This document shows, piece by piece, positions 1 to 10,294 of a stretch of 64,000 nucleotides of DNA (positions are counted from its first letter, which is position 1; every line of letters starts with the position of its first letter). The DNA is from Gnetum montanum (taxonomy: Eukaryota; Streptophyta; Gnetopsida; Gnetales; Gnetaceae). The DNA lies in contig MNCI01020136.1 of assembly GCA_015680685.1 (NCBI GenBank), positions 3,366 to 67,365 on the forward strand, in the 5' to 3' direction. A model generated the notes under the pieces. That model was not told the DNA's origin. It searched no databases and was given only the letters and a program-made list of their open reading frames with translations. Made by a program: the position numbers and the translations under genes.

Positions 1-349
1 CTTTGATCTTCGTAAATTGCACGATTTTCTGCTCCCGATTTGCATCTTCTCGGTATTTCGGCGTCATCTTCGCGGTGGTCCACACACATCGTTATCCCAC
101 CGTTTTGCGGTCGATCTACAATTATCATTGTTTTACTGACCCGTAAGTCCCTGTCTGATCGACAAGACCGTTCAGGGCACCGCGGATTCGTTTTTCCAGC
201 TTAGCCCTCGCGCGGATCCGTGGTAAAAACTGTGTACGCGGAATCTCGGTCGGTATTTCCAGCTGCCGACGTTTTCCGTCGTTACAGGTAGTGCCACCAC
301 CTTTATCATGTTCCCCTCTAGGGAGATTTGACCCTTCATGTCTCACTTT
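1..349. repeat. CpG-rich LTR-like fragment at window edge
   Basis: This stretch is unusually rich in intact CG dinucleotides compared with the CpG-poor retroelement DNA that follows. Bases about 160-215 align with a decayed copy at about 5345-5400 (shared blocks CAAGAC, AGGGCACC and TAGCCCTCGC), in which CGs have become TG or CA. On the - strand a purine run (AGAGGGGAA) precedes TGATAAAGG, so it may also be read as a polypurine tract followed by an LTR start. Orientation is therefore uncertain. A 73-codon open frame on - (346-125) resembles no protein I recognise. The boundary with the pol fragment at about 350 is abrupt. Confidence 0.45.
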
Positions 350-352
350 GCA

Positions 353-640
353 TTTCCTTACACCAACAACATAGCCAAGTATGAAGGTCTCCTTAGAGGC
401 ATTTTAGTATCCCATGATCTAAGAATCGAAAACCTAGCAGATTGAAGCGATTCGCAGTTAGTTGTTAACTAAGTTACGGAGGTTTACATTTGAAAAGCAC
501 AACATTTACAACCTTATTGTGATTTAGCAAAGCACCTGCTCAGGCAATTTGCAACCATAGATATCCAATATCTTCCCCGTAATGAGAATGCTATTGCTAA
601 CACATTAGCCACCTTAGCCTTAAGCATAGTGCCCAACATG
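353..640 (+). pseudogene. Tat-like retrotransposon archaeal-type RNase H fragment
   Basis: Translation gives the signature of the second, archaeal-type RNase H of Tat-lineage Ty3/gypsy elements: TNNIAKYEGLLRG, then SDSQLVVN, then a C-terminal block IQYLPRNENAIANTLA. The domain normally degrades the RNA strand of the RNA/DNA hybrid during reverse transcription. The frame is broken by stops, for example where VVNQV is expected but CAA has become TAA. No RT is visible upstream because the fragment abuts the CpG-rich block at 350. It continues in the same orientation into the integrase at 881-1990. Assignment to Tat rests on the archaeal RNase H lying next to integrase. Confidence 0.75.
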
Positions 641-1990
641 TTTCATGCCTTACTCGTCTTAGTAACAAACTACACTAAACCTATTACTTAAACAATAAGC
701 ATCGCATCCTTAGCCATGACAAGTATAGCTCATGCACAAGATTGGTACAACAATATTAAAACATAACTCCAATAGGGAGAGCCTCTGTAACACCTAATCA
801 TTGCCCAAAAGGATGCAGTGCGAAATCGACTGTGGTAGTACCTCCTTGTAGGTGATAGAACCTTGTGTTGTAGATCCTATGATAGAATACTACTAACATG
901 TGTTAGCTATAGTGAAGCACAAATGATTGTTGATCAAGTCCATGAGGGACTGTGCGAAGGCCACATAAAACCCACAACAATGGTAACAAAGATCAAACAC
1001 TTAGGCTACTATTGGCCTTAGATGGAGTGCAATTGCATTTCTAAGGTCAAGACGTGTCATGTGTGTCAATGACATGACAACTTAACGCATATGCCACCCA
1101 CTGAATTGCATACCACATAGATCAGATGGTTGTTCTAATGTTGGGAGTTAGACATCATAGGACCTATCATGCCTAAATCTTCTACAGGACATAGCTTCAT
1201 CATAATCACAACCAAACACTTTACCAAGTGGGCTGAAGCCATTCCCCTTAGGAAGACAACATCACAACAGGTTTGCAAATTTATCTTTGATAACATAGTG
1301 ACTCGATTTGGTTTATCCATGACTATAGTCACAAACAATAACCCACAATTTAGCAGTGTAGAAACCAAAGCCTTCTATGAAGACCTTGGCATCAAACATT
1401 CCTTTTCATCACCATACTACCCATAGGTGAATGGCCAAGCAGAGGCTACAAACAAAGTCATTATCAACCTTCTGAAGAATATGCTTAGTGGCAGCAAATG
1501 ATGATGGCATGAGTAGCTAGTCTATGTGCTATGGGACTACCGCACGACATGCTGAATAGCAACAGGTAAGACGTCATATAGCCTTGTGTATGGATCTGAA
1601 GCAATGTTACCTCTTGAATTATAGGTCTCATCACTCCATGTGATCCTCTTAAGCTTCATTGATAAGGTTCAAAATGATGAGTTGAGAACCATTGACCTTG
1701 ACTCTATAGAGGAGGAGCACATGTAGACACTGGATCACATCAAGTGGTACCAAGAAAAGCAAAAACAAAAATATTACCACAATCAACATCAACACCCAAT
1801 CAAAAAATGGGACTTGGTCATCAAGGTCATGCATGAACTCACAGATAAATTCTCAACCAACTAGGAAGGCCCTTTCTTGATCACAAAGGCCTATGACAAT
1901 GGAGCATTCAAGCTTGTTGATCTAGATGGCAATGAGTTTGTCAACCCAATCAACCATTCATACCTCAAGCCCAACTACACTTCACACAAA
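641..1990 (+). pseudogene. Tat-like retrotransposon integrase, decayed
   Basis: A linker (641-900) leads to an HHCC zinc-binding domain (about 929-1080: HEGLCEGH, GYYWP, CHVCQ). The catalytic core follows (about 1140-1500: ELDIIGP, FTKWAEA, VTNNNPQF, PYYP, NGQAEATNK), then a C-terminal domain ending in WEGPFLITKAYDNGAFKL and SYLKPNY (1850-1980). Integrase inserts the cDNA into the host chromosome. The first catalytic Asp (LDIIG) and the Glu (QAEATNK) are visible. The central Asp of the usual SDNG block is Asn here (TNNN), so the copy is catalytically dead even apart from its stops. Stops include TAG replacing the Gln after PYYP. Confidence 0.8.
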
Positions 1991-2013
1991 CATCAACATA
2001 GTAAGGTAAGCAC

Positions 2014-2312
2014 ACATCTACTATGATGTTAAACTGGCACAGAACATCTACTATGATTTTAAACTAGCACAAAATGTCCTTGGGTTATGACATTAGACTG
2101 ACACCCACAACATGGTCTACTATGACCTTAAACTAGCAATTCACCATCTACTACAATACTAAACTAGCATATGGTAGTATGCTAGGACTATAAACTAGCA
2201 CATCATGGTTTACTAGGATCTTAAATTGGGTTCAAAATCTACTAGGACCTTAAACTAGCACAACATGCAGTCTACTAGGACCTTAAACTAGGTTTGCAAT
2301 TCAACACACATA
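2014..2312 (+). repeat. About 30-bp minisatellite just 3' of Tat-like integrase
   Basis: About eight imperfect copies share the core CTACTAGGACCTTAAACTAG. They are separated by short variable spacers and begin some 30 bp after the last recognisable integrase codon. Tat-lineage elements commonly carry tandem repeats between pol and the 3' LTR, so the array fits the same element. A degenerate relative lies in the matching position of the - strand Tat-like copy (about 7700-7860). Confidence 0.75.
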
Positions 2313-3929
2313 ACTCAACATGTACATTTCTACAGACAAGCGAGTGTGAATACTTCCAACCCTCCATCACCTACCCACACCTCTTGGGTAGGGTGAGGTA
2401 GGGCATTATAGTTCCAGAATAGAGTCCACATCATCAAGAAAAAGACCTTTGGAACATTTGTAGAGTCATCGCCCTTAGCATTTTCTAAATCCTTCAAAGA
2501 TGCCTTCAGGCATTTTCTTAACCTTCCAAAGCTACCGCCACCATTGCCAATCATCTTGGTTGGAGCTCTCACTGTCAACATCACTCACTAGAGTACCAAT
2601 AGTACTGTGGCCCAGCCACAACACTATCATCCTCCAACCCTCATCATTACTTGAGCTTAGAAGAGCCTCTAGTAGCTTAGCTTCCTATTGAGCTATTGGG
2701 TTTTTCAAGTTCCTATCCTTGGTGAGGATTCCCCAACATTTGCACCACCAATTCCATTAGCCACTTGGGTGCCCACTTCTGGTGTGGCTGCTAGAGCTTT
2801 TGTAGCCTGCTAGCACTAGCACTCACATTGGCCTTTCTACTTTGGACACTACATGCACCTGCAACTCACACAACACTCGTAGTTCTTGTAGTGCCCTCAC
2901 AACCAGGAGTTTGCTCTCATCCCACATAGTATGACTATTTTCTTGTTTTCTCTATGTTACATTTGCAAGATGAAGCCTTGGCGGTGGTCGTTCAGAGATG
3001 TTTTTCACCATAGTGACAAGTTACCACACTACCCTGATGTGCCCGCTTTGACTCATCAAGCTGCTCAAGAGTGCACATCCCTTTCAATTTTCCATAACCT
3101 ATTTGCATTTACCCCTTCTTTTACTTCAAATCTCCTAAAATTTCCTAGCAACCTTCTTTAATGCACATGGCACCCTTCTTTCAGTTAACTACAGAACCCA
3201 TGCCAAACATAATGAAACTTGTCCCATGGGAAGCCTTTGCAGGCTGGTCAAAGCCTAAGCAAATGTAACACAACTTATCTTAGGGAGGAAATACCTATCC
3301 TACAAATGTCACATAATTTCCTCTAAGCAAAGCTTATTGGGTGTCACGTAGTTCGCCTGATGACAAACATCTTCCATTATTAAAAAGAGAGAGAGAGAGA
3401 GAAGAAGAAAAACAAAAAAAGGGACAAAACAAGTGCCTAAGTAAAAATAGCAAAGCTATCGTTTCACAACTGATCCAACACCATTTTGATCATCTCACAA
3501 GCATTCCGATGAGAGGTCAAAATTTCAGAAGTATATCATCTTTGTATGCTAACTCCCTCACAAGCACTCCAACAAGGGATCACAATTTCATGATAGGCCA
3601 TCATGGTACCGCATCCTATAATCGCATGCACAATGGGCATCCCTCCTACTTGCTATCCCTTGGTCCATCTCCTTAACCTACTCCCTACCATACTTTATTC
3701 CCTTAGCACTCTTAAGCATGGTGAAGCATTATGTAACTAGGTACTGACAAGCAATGTTGTTGTCATGTTTGCTATGGTGTTTCATATTCTTTGTCGATGT
3801 CTCTCGAGCCACTCTTCCAGACATCAACAAAGAGGGGCCAATGAAACACCACTAATTTTGGGCTTCAACACTATAACTACAAATTTTTCTAAGTGTCAAA
3901 ACTTGCCAAATTCTTCTAAGTGTTGGTGC
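2313..3929. other. Probable 3' non-coding part of Tat-like element; no gene recognised
   Basis: No credible coding region is seen. An 84-codon antisense frame (2584-2330) lies just downstream of the minisatellite. Some Tat elements carry antisense ORFs between pol and the 3' LTR, but nothing here identifies this one. An AG dinucleotide run occurs at 3386-3402. Confidence 0.4.
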
Positions 3930-4790
3930 TATCCTCCCCAATGTACCCAGCGTAGCATGCATCATAGGGCCTATTTTGCAAGATTTTCCAAGTGTCATGC
4001 TACACTCTCACTCTACCTACTACACTCTAGAACATAGGCAATGTAACGCACATTTCTATAGCTAATTTGCTCAAGTGCCAAGCCAGAAATTATTAAAATG
4101 GCTTAGGAAGGAAAAAATAGTTTGCTATATTTTCTAACTCTTGGGGTTGCTACGCTTTAGAGTGTAGCTAGCGTAGCACACATTTCAGTGGCTAGTTTTG
4201 CCTAAGTGTTAAGTAAGAAGCTATCAAGCTAGCTTAGCATGGAAGAGGCATTTGGCAAATTTTCTAACTCCTGAGGCTACCCCTCCTGCTATGCCCCAAG
4301 TTGTAGCCAGCATCGCATGAAGGAAAATGGTAGATTCTGTCAATTTTTTCTAAGTATCCCTACTATGCTTTAGAGCATAGCCAGTGTAGCTAGTGCTGGA
4401 CATCCAATTTTGTAAAATTTGACTAAGTGTTATGCTACGCTCTAGAGTGTAGCCAATGTAACACTACAAAGAAGCCTCCAAAGCTTAGCATCAGCCTTCA
4501 TCTCAGGTTTAACATTTCTCTAACAAGCAAGACTAGCAATTTGTATCTCTTTTGCATCCCTTATTGGTCCCTAAATTGTACCTACACTTAACCCTACTTA
4601 AAAGAGGGGAAGATGTAGTCCTAGAGCATAGCCTCCAAGTTGCACTATTTTTGCACTATTTACAAGTACATTGCAATCATTCAAACTCTGGCACATGCAA
4701 TCTTGGCAGCGTAGCCATAGTTTAATAGTCTCTAGGGATTCGTTGTAGTACACTAGAGCATAGCCCCACCTACCCTCATGCCACATGGTG
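3930..4790. repeat. Imperfect repeats built around an about 20-bp palindrome
   Basis: Copies of a degenerate unit recur at irregular spacing (roughly 65-150 bp). The unit is a palindrome such as GCTACGCTCTAGAGTGTAGC, followed by text like CAGCGTAGCACACATTTC and CTAAGTGTTA. Clear palindromes lie at 4149-4168, 4363-4380 and 4434-4453. Half-sites lie near 4010, 4615 and 4750. This sits upstream of a good TATA motif, so it may be U3 promoter DNA of an LTR. Confidence 0.65.
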
Positions 4791-4821
4791 CCCAACCCTC
4801 ATTTCATGCTAACCCTAACCC

Positions 4822-4830
4822 TATAAATAC
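4822..4830 (+). promoter_or_regulatory. TATA-like motif, possible LTR promoter
   Basis: TATAAATAC stands in a CC-flanked context. It lies downstream of the palindrome repeats and about 500 bp upstream of the block related to bases 160-215. A U3-R boundary of an old LTR would explain this arrangement. Confidence 0.4.
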
Positions 4831-5479
4831 CCCTGTACTCAATGTTGTAGGGGTTGGCATCAGGCATTGGGCATTTGGCATTCTCAGCATCCTTTGGCAC
4901 TATTGCACTAGAGCACACTTAGCACCTTATCATACTCCAGAACTCCATCAAACAACTGGTGCACACTCTCTAGCATGAAGTTCACCACTTTACCCATGGA
5001 ACATCACAATAGCCAACCCAACAAGTTTAGTTCCCATGGCAGCTGTTAGCTCCACATCCCAGACATCCCAAAGATAGTGAGTATACTACCATGCTAATGT
5101 TGTACCTACCTATACAGTACGTACCACTCCCACATCTTTTTTACAATTGCTACGCTCCCCTGGTTTAGGGTGGTGCACTTCCATTCTCAAGTTCTGTCAC
5201 ATTTTCAAACACTCCTTATCTAGCATTTAGCATAGCATTCATGTTTTCTTACTATTTCATATGCATTTGCACATTTACACAATTTTTTTCAAGCCAAGAC
5301 ACCCTGCTACACTCTAGCTTGGCTAGCCCCAATGCCCCTATTCAATCAACAAGACTATTTAGGGCACCCCATCTTTGTTCTCAGCATAGCCCTCGCACAG
5401 ACTCAAGGTTAAGTTGTGCATCCACTAACCTCTTAGTCTTCCAGCCATTGATGTTTCTAGTCATCACATTCACAATGTA
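4831..5479 (+). repeat. Decayed LTR-like DNA including a homologue of the window's first block
   Basis: Bases about 5345-5400 align with about 160-215, with most CGs of the latter changed to TG, CA or lost. No gene is seen. It may be R/U5 DNA of the same LTR family as bases 1-349. Confidence 0.45.
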
Positions 5480-6115
5480 CAAGTTTGTGCCAAGGGCACA
5501 AGAAGTTGCTCACTGAAGCTTGAAGTCCATTGGAGAAGGCTACCTTCACAATCTAGTCTGTTCCTAGTTTTAGCCAAATGCAACTTTCTATTAGTTTTCA
5601 CCAAATCTAGTACATGGCGATGGAATTAGCGTTGCACATTTAGAGTAATGAAAACTACGTGGGAGTCTCTATGCCCAGTGTAGTCCTAGTTTCTACCACT
5701 AAATGACACTACCAAGTGAGGATGTAATGGCTGCAATGGGTTTTGATGACTACTGATGGAGATAAAAATGGAATGGGCTTTGCACTTTCAACAGCAATGA
5801 CAATTATGTGGGGGTGTCTACACCTAGTGTAGTGCCAGTTTATACTACTAAAAAGGTAGTTAGTTTACATATGGATTTGATGGGTAATGGAAATGGTTGT
5901 GAAAATGGGAAATGATATTGCTACAAAATGGTTTTGAAATTTCAAAGTGCTCAAAATGCCAAAGAGTATGAGAATGTCTAGAATGCTTAGAATGCCTAGA
6001 GTTCTAACCCAAAAAATGATGTTAACATTGGATTTTTATAGGTTTAGGATTACCATTTTTAGGTCTACCATTGATTGCTGATAGATTAGCATTGATTATG
6101 GATTGTAATAGTTAC

Positions 6116-6320
6116 TATTGCTAGCATAGTCAATCAACTATTGCCAGTGTAGTTGCCCATATATTTTCAACATAGTTGGTCAACTACTATCAACATAGTC
6201 AATCAACTACTACCAGCATAGTTGCCCATCTACTATCAGTGTAGTTAGTCAACTACTACTAGCGTAGTTGATCATCTACTACTAATGATGTTGGTCATCT
6301 ACTGCCAATGTAGAATGGAC
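6116..6320. repeat. Dyad-containing minisatellite in family G
   Basis: About six or seven imperfect units of around 30 bp alternate CAACTACTA, CAGCATAGTTG and CCATCTACTA. Each unit has CAACTA facing TAGTTG, so single strands could fold. The collinear copy at 63.7 kb holds at most one unit, so this is a local expansion. Confidence 0.7.
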
Positions 6321-6340
6321 TACATTCACAAAACCCATCT

Positions 6341-6360
6341 ATTTACTATAAATAGTAAAT
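6341..6360 (+). promoter_or_regulatory. TATA motif inside a perfect inverted repeat
   Basis: ATTTACTATAAATAGTAAAT has perfect 9-bp arms around a central AA, with TATAAATAG at 6347-6355. The same palindrome is kept at 63837-63854 in the other family G copy. It is a candidate LTR core promoter. Confidence 0.45.
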
Positions 6361-6850
6361 AGGCTTTTGTGACTACACTGAAAGGTTTGAAAATGGAAAA
6401 AGTGATGACAAACAGAAAGATAGATGGAAACTACGAAAATGGTGGAACCTATTATGAAAAGTGCTATTTGTGCTAGCCATTGTTGCCTTGGGATGAATAC
6501 ACTAGTTATTGTTGAAGAAATGGCCATCCAACAATTCCAACGTTGCACTACTATGAGGTCTTAGTGGTGACTACACTAACTACTATAGCTACTGTGGCTA
6601 CTAAGCCTACTGAAGCTACTAGGCCTACTAAAAATGGCTCCAACGTAGTTGGGGCTACAGCCTTATAAAAATCCATAGAAAGGTAAATTTTAGCCATTCC
6701 CAAGGCATTTCCAGCCTTCCCAAGCCCAAATGTAGACATTAGGTACCTTTTTTCACTTAGGGTGAGGCAATAGAAACTTTTGAGAATTTTTCAACCATAA
6801 GAAGTTGAAATATGCAAGATTGTAGCTTATGTACTACATATTTCATATTT

Positions 6851-7699
6851 ACAATGAAACTTTACCTCAAGTTGTAAAGTGGGATTTGCAACATGAATTT
6901 TAATGGTGTTTTATTAGCCCCTCTTTATTTATGTATAGAGGATTGACTTGAGAGACATTGACAATGAATACAAAACACCACTTTAGGTTCATCACCAATG
7001 TCTTTTCTCTACGCTTGATTCAGTAGTATTGAACCATGCTCAAGAGTGTTCATGATGATAAAGTTAGGCTATGATGATCAAGTGGTAATAGGGTCATGAA
7101 GAAATGGTCATAAGGACTAACAAATATTTGGTCAAATGGTTTAGACTATGTACTTTATGCTTCAAAGTGTAGTTGACTCAATGGATCCATTTGAGGAACC
7201 CACACTTCACTTCAAGGTTTCTTTGGCCACTTGGTGATGTGCTCTTTGCCAAGGTTGATTTTGATGTGGTTTTCCAATTGAGTGAGCTATGTTACACTCA
7301 ATGAACTTGGGTTTTTCACATTGAACAAGGTGTATAATGCTTAATGAACTTAGTTTTTTCCAATTGAACAAGATGGGTTACATTCAAGTGGACTTGGAGG
7401 TGGAGCACAACGAAAGGATGCCATATGGCCATGATGCATGATTGTTAACATGGGTCAACATTGTTGCTTATGATATGGAAGGTTATATTTAGGCTACAAG
7501 GTTCGGCTAAAAGGAAACAATGTGAAATAAGAACTCTTGGTATGGTCGAAAAAATTTATTAAATCTTACACATCAAGTTTTTGTGATGACTTGCTAACGT
7601 GATGAGTTACGCCCTTGTGATGGCTCTAAACTTCATCCTACAAACATAACTCTAAGAGAACCAGAAAATAAAGAATGAAATCATGTTATTACAATGGGA
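6851..7699. other. Non-coding stretch with a short tandem triplication
   Basis: No gene is recognised. Three imperfect units lie at 7275-7395, each starting with a CAATTGAACAAGG-like block followed by AATGAACTTGGGTTTTTC, at 43-53 bp spacing. The rest is probably remnants of flanking LTRs. Confidence 0.4.
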
Positions 7700-7888
7700 T
7701 ACATTAGGCCACTAAGGATGTTTTAGCAAATTTGATTACCTAAGGTCACATGTTGTCAATTGAAGGCCCTAGTAGGTTGCATTACTAGTGTAAAACCTCA
7801 ACAAGCCATGGTGCCAATTTAGGATCATAACAAACCATAGAGATCAAGCTCACTTGTTGATGGTCATCAATACCATGGCTACTACAAC
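7700..7888 (-). repeat. Degenerate 3' flank of the - strand Tat-like copy
   Basis: On the - strand this follows the integrase C-terminus. It contains a block like TACTAGGGCCTTCAATTGAC, which matches the minisatellite core at 2014-2312. It is the counterpart of that array, almost erased. Confidence 0.4.
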
Positions 7889-8990
7889 CTACATGTAGTA
7901 TGATTTGAGATAGAAATGATAGATCAAATTGGCCAGCTCATTCGCATCCATGTTTACTATTCTAAATGCACTATTGCTATAGGCTTTAATGATCAAGAAA
8001 GGCCCTTCCCAGTTGGCTAAAAATTTATCCATGTGCTTTTGGATGACTTTGAGGACCATGTCACCTTCCTTGATCTTATGCATGATCAAGTTATGATGGT
8101 GCTACCACTTCTACCTCTCTTGATATTATTTGATATAAGCAAGCACTTGCATAAATTTCTCCTCCACTAAGTCTAGGGCTACTATCTCCAACTTCTTGTT
8201 CTACTCATCATTGACAAAGTTAGATAAGGCTACCCAAAGTGATTGTACCTGCAATTTAAGAGGCAAAATAACTTCAAAACCATAAAAAAGGCTATAAGGA
8301 GTCATGCCTATTACAGTACGATATGTCATTTTGTAGGCCCAAAGTGCATGAACAAGTTATTCATGCCATTTACAACTATAGTTGTTGAGCATCTTCTTGA
8401 GCAAGTTGATGATGGACTTGTTGCATGCTTCTACTTGTCCATTAGCTTGAGGGTAATAAGGAAACAAGAAAGAATGCTTAATGCCTAGGTTGTGATATAA
8501 ATCCTAGTTTCTTGGCTACTAAATTAGGGTTCATTGTATGTAACTATGGTCATGGGTATGCCAAAATGAGCTACAATGTTATATAGGATAAATTTACAAA
8601 CCTGTTCAAATGTTGTCTTTCTTAGGATAATAGCTTCAACCCACTTAGAAAATTATTCAGTTGCAATGATGATGAAGCTATGCTTGGTTGAAGACTTAGG
8701 TGTTATAGGTCCAATGATATCCAACCCCATCATTAAAATGGCCAAGTAATCTAAGTGGTATGTAACTTGGTCAACGATATGTGTATCAAGTTACTATGCC
8801 ATTGGTATATATCATAACACTTAACCTTTTGCAAGCAGTCACCTTCCATATGGGGTGAATAATAACCTAACCATCTAATCTTAGCAGCCATGGCTCTAGG
8901 TCCTATATGTCCCCTACAAACACATTCATCAACCTCCTCTACGACTTTTCTAGCTTCGATTTTACCCAAGCATTTTAACAATACACTATC
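7889..8990 (-). pseudogene. Tat-like retrotransposon integrase, - strand copy
   Basis: Reading the - strand from 8990, a zinc-binding domain (CVCRGHIGPRAMAAKI, GYYSPHMEGD, KVKCYDIYQ) is followed by the core start GLDIIGPITPKSSTKHSF near 8720. The frame then decays heavily to a C-terminal domain (KFLANWEGPFLIIKAYSNSA) at 8089-7889. Residue for residue it is close to the + strand copy at 881-1990, so both derive from one family. The first Cys-rich knuckle is altered (CYDIYQ for CxxCQ). Many stops make it non-functional. Confidence 0.75.
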
Positions 8991-9239
8991 ATAGGATCAT
9001 CAATATAATGTGTTATTACATACAATGACATATTGCTTCAATCATTTGTGCACAGTGTTCTTTTGAGCAAAAGTCAACCCTTGTGAAGACCCACCATGCA
9101 TAAGGTAAAACTTGATATCATTGTAGCACTCCTTTACAGGAGTAACATGAACTACAACCATAAAGGCATCTACTACACTATACATGATGGGTGTAGCATA
9201 GTCCATAGTCAAGGGGGCAACTTACTAAACACATCTAGC

Positions 9240-9540
9240 GTAACACTAAAGGCTAACATTGTAATGGCATCGACTATGACATTCTTGTTCCAAGGTATGT
9301 GTTGGATATCAACATCTATAAATTGTTGTAACAGTTACTTCTCTATGTCATAGTAAGGTTGTAAATGTTTGGCTATTCATGCATAAACCTCAATTACTTG
9401 GTTGATCAGTAGTTGAGAATCATCCTTGATTATAAAATTTTTAATTCCTAGGTCACATGCTACCATCATCCCCCTTATCAAACCCTTGTACTCCTCTATG
9501 TTGTTAGTGCATGGAAACTTAAAACAATAAGTGAAGGATT
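9240..9540 (-). pseudogene. Tat-like archaeal-type RNase H, - strand copy
   Basis: The - strand translation shows CTNNIEEYKGLIRG, KDDSQLLINQV, HLQPYYDIEK and VDIQHIPWNKN, collinear with the + strand fragment at 353-640. This copy lies between an RT/RNase H remnant (upstream on -) and the integrase. That order, RT, RNase H, archaeal RNase H, integrase, is diagnostic of the Tat lineage. Confidence 0.75.
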
Positions 9541-10262
9541 AGATTTCATCAAACAAAAATGTCATGATGATAGTGTCACTAGCCCCATGGGTAGTTGAAG
9601 CTCCATTAAAGTGCATGACCACCTCATAACCCTCAGGCACTTGGCTAACATTGTTGACATGTTCATCAAGAAATTTGAGGTCTATAGTTTCTTTGTCATC
9701 AATAGGTGAAACAGTAGGTTGTATGGCTATAACTTTACCTTTCATTGAAGATTAAGAGACATAATGAAGGTTAAAGTCCATTGTTATGGCTTTCTATTAG
9801 GCCATACAGCTATTCTCATAGATATTGGTCATGATGGCTTTAAGTATGTTATCCTTACAAATGACATTAACCTAGGTCCTAAAGGGGTAGTGTCTCCACT
9901 TCTTCAATGAGAAGACTAGTGCTAGACAATACTTCTTCACTTTAGAATGCTTAGTCTCATGGGAAACTAATGCATGGCTAAGGTAATATGCTAGCATCTC
10001 TAATTAATCATCACATTTTTGAAAAATTAGATAAGTGATGGATGTGTCAAAAATAGCAAGGTAGATGTAAAATAGTTTACCCTCTTGTGGAGGGTAGAGT
10101 GTCAATAGTTGTGCTAACTCTTGGTTAAGGTTTTCAAAGGCTTCTTGCCATTGAGCCGTCCACTCAAAGTAAACACCTTTCTTAAGAAATTGTTGCATAG
10201 ATTGTACCTTATCCATAAGCCTAGCAAAGAACCTTCGAATAAATTATAATCTACCTTATGAT
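9540..10262 (-). pseudogene. Tat-like RT C-terminus and canonical RNase H
   Basis: The - strand starts in the RT thumb region (FFARLMDKVQSMQQFLKKG, then FEWTAQWQEAFENL). It continues into the canonical RNase H (YYLSHALVSHETKHSKV, CLALVFSLKKWRHY, DNILKAIM) and a linker (MKGKVIAIQPTVSP) before the archaeal RNase H. It is truncated at 10262, just before the LINE fragment on the opposite strand, so the RT palm with its catalytic aspartates is absent. Confidence 0.7.
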
Positions 10263-10294
10263 CACCGACACTCCTTGCGGTATAGCCTTATTAG

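Larger units (their letters stand above)
5480..6850 (+). repeat. LTR-like repeat family G, copy 1
   Basis: This region is collinear with 63340-64000 at the other end of the window, in the same orientation. Shared blocks include CACAAGAAGTTGCT followed by AGCTTGAAGTCC, a GTGGGAGTCT box with a GTGTAG partner, a TTGATAGATTAGC-like block, and a TATA palindrome. Copy 1 has a second GTGGGGGTGTCTACACC box at about 5810, which could be a polypurine tract plus LTR start. It also has an expanded minisatellite (6116-6320). No coding potential is apparent. Confidence 0.55.

Noticed and set aside
125-346. 73-codon open frame on - in the CpG-rich edge block
   Set aside because: It matches no family I recognise and lies in LTR-like DNA, where GC richness alone favours open frames.
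4810-4822. AACCCTAACCCT, telomere-like
   Set aside because: Only two units, not the plant TTTAGGG heptamer array.
5480-6850. Possible CRISPR-like or satellite array
   Set aside because: Units are imperfect, there are no spacers of uniform length, and the context is a plant LTR-like repeat.
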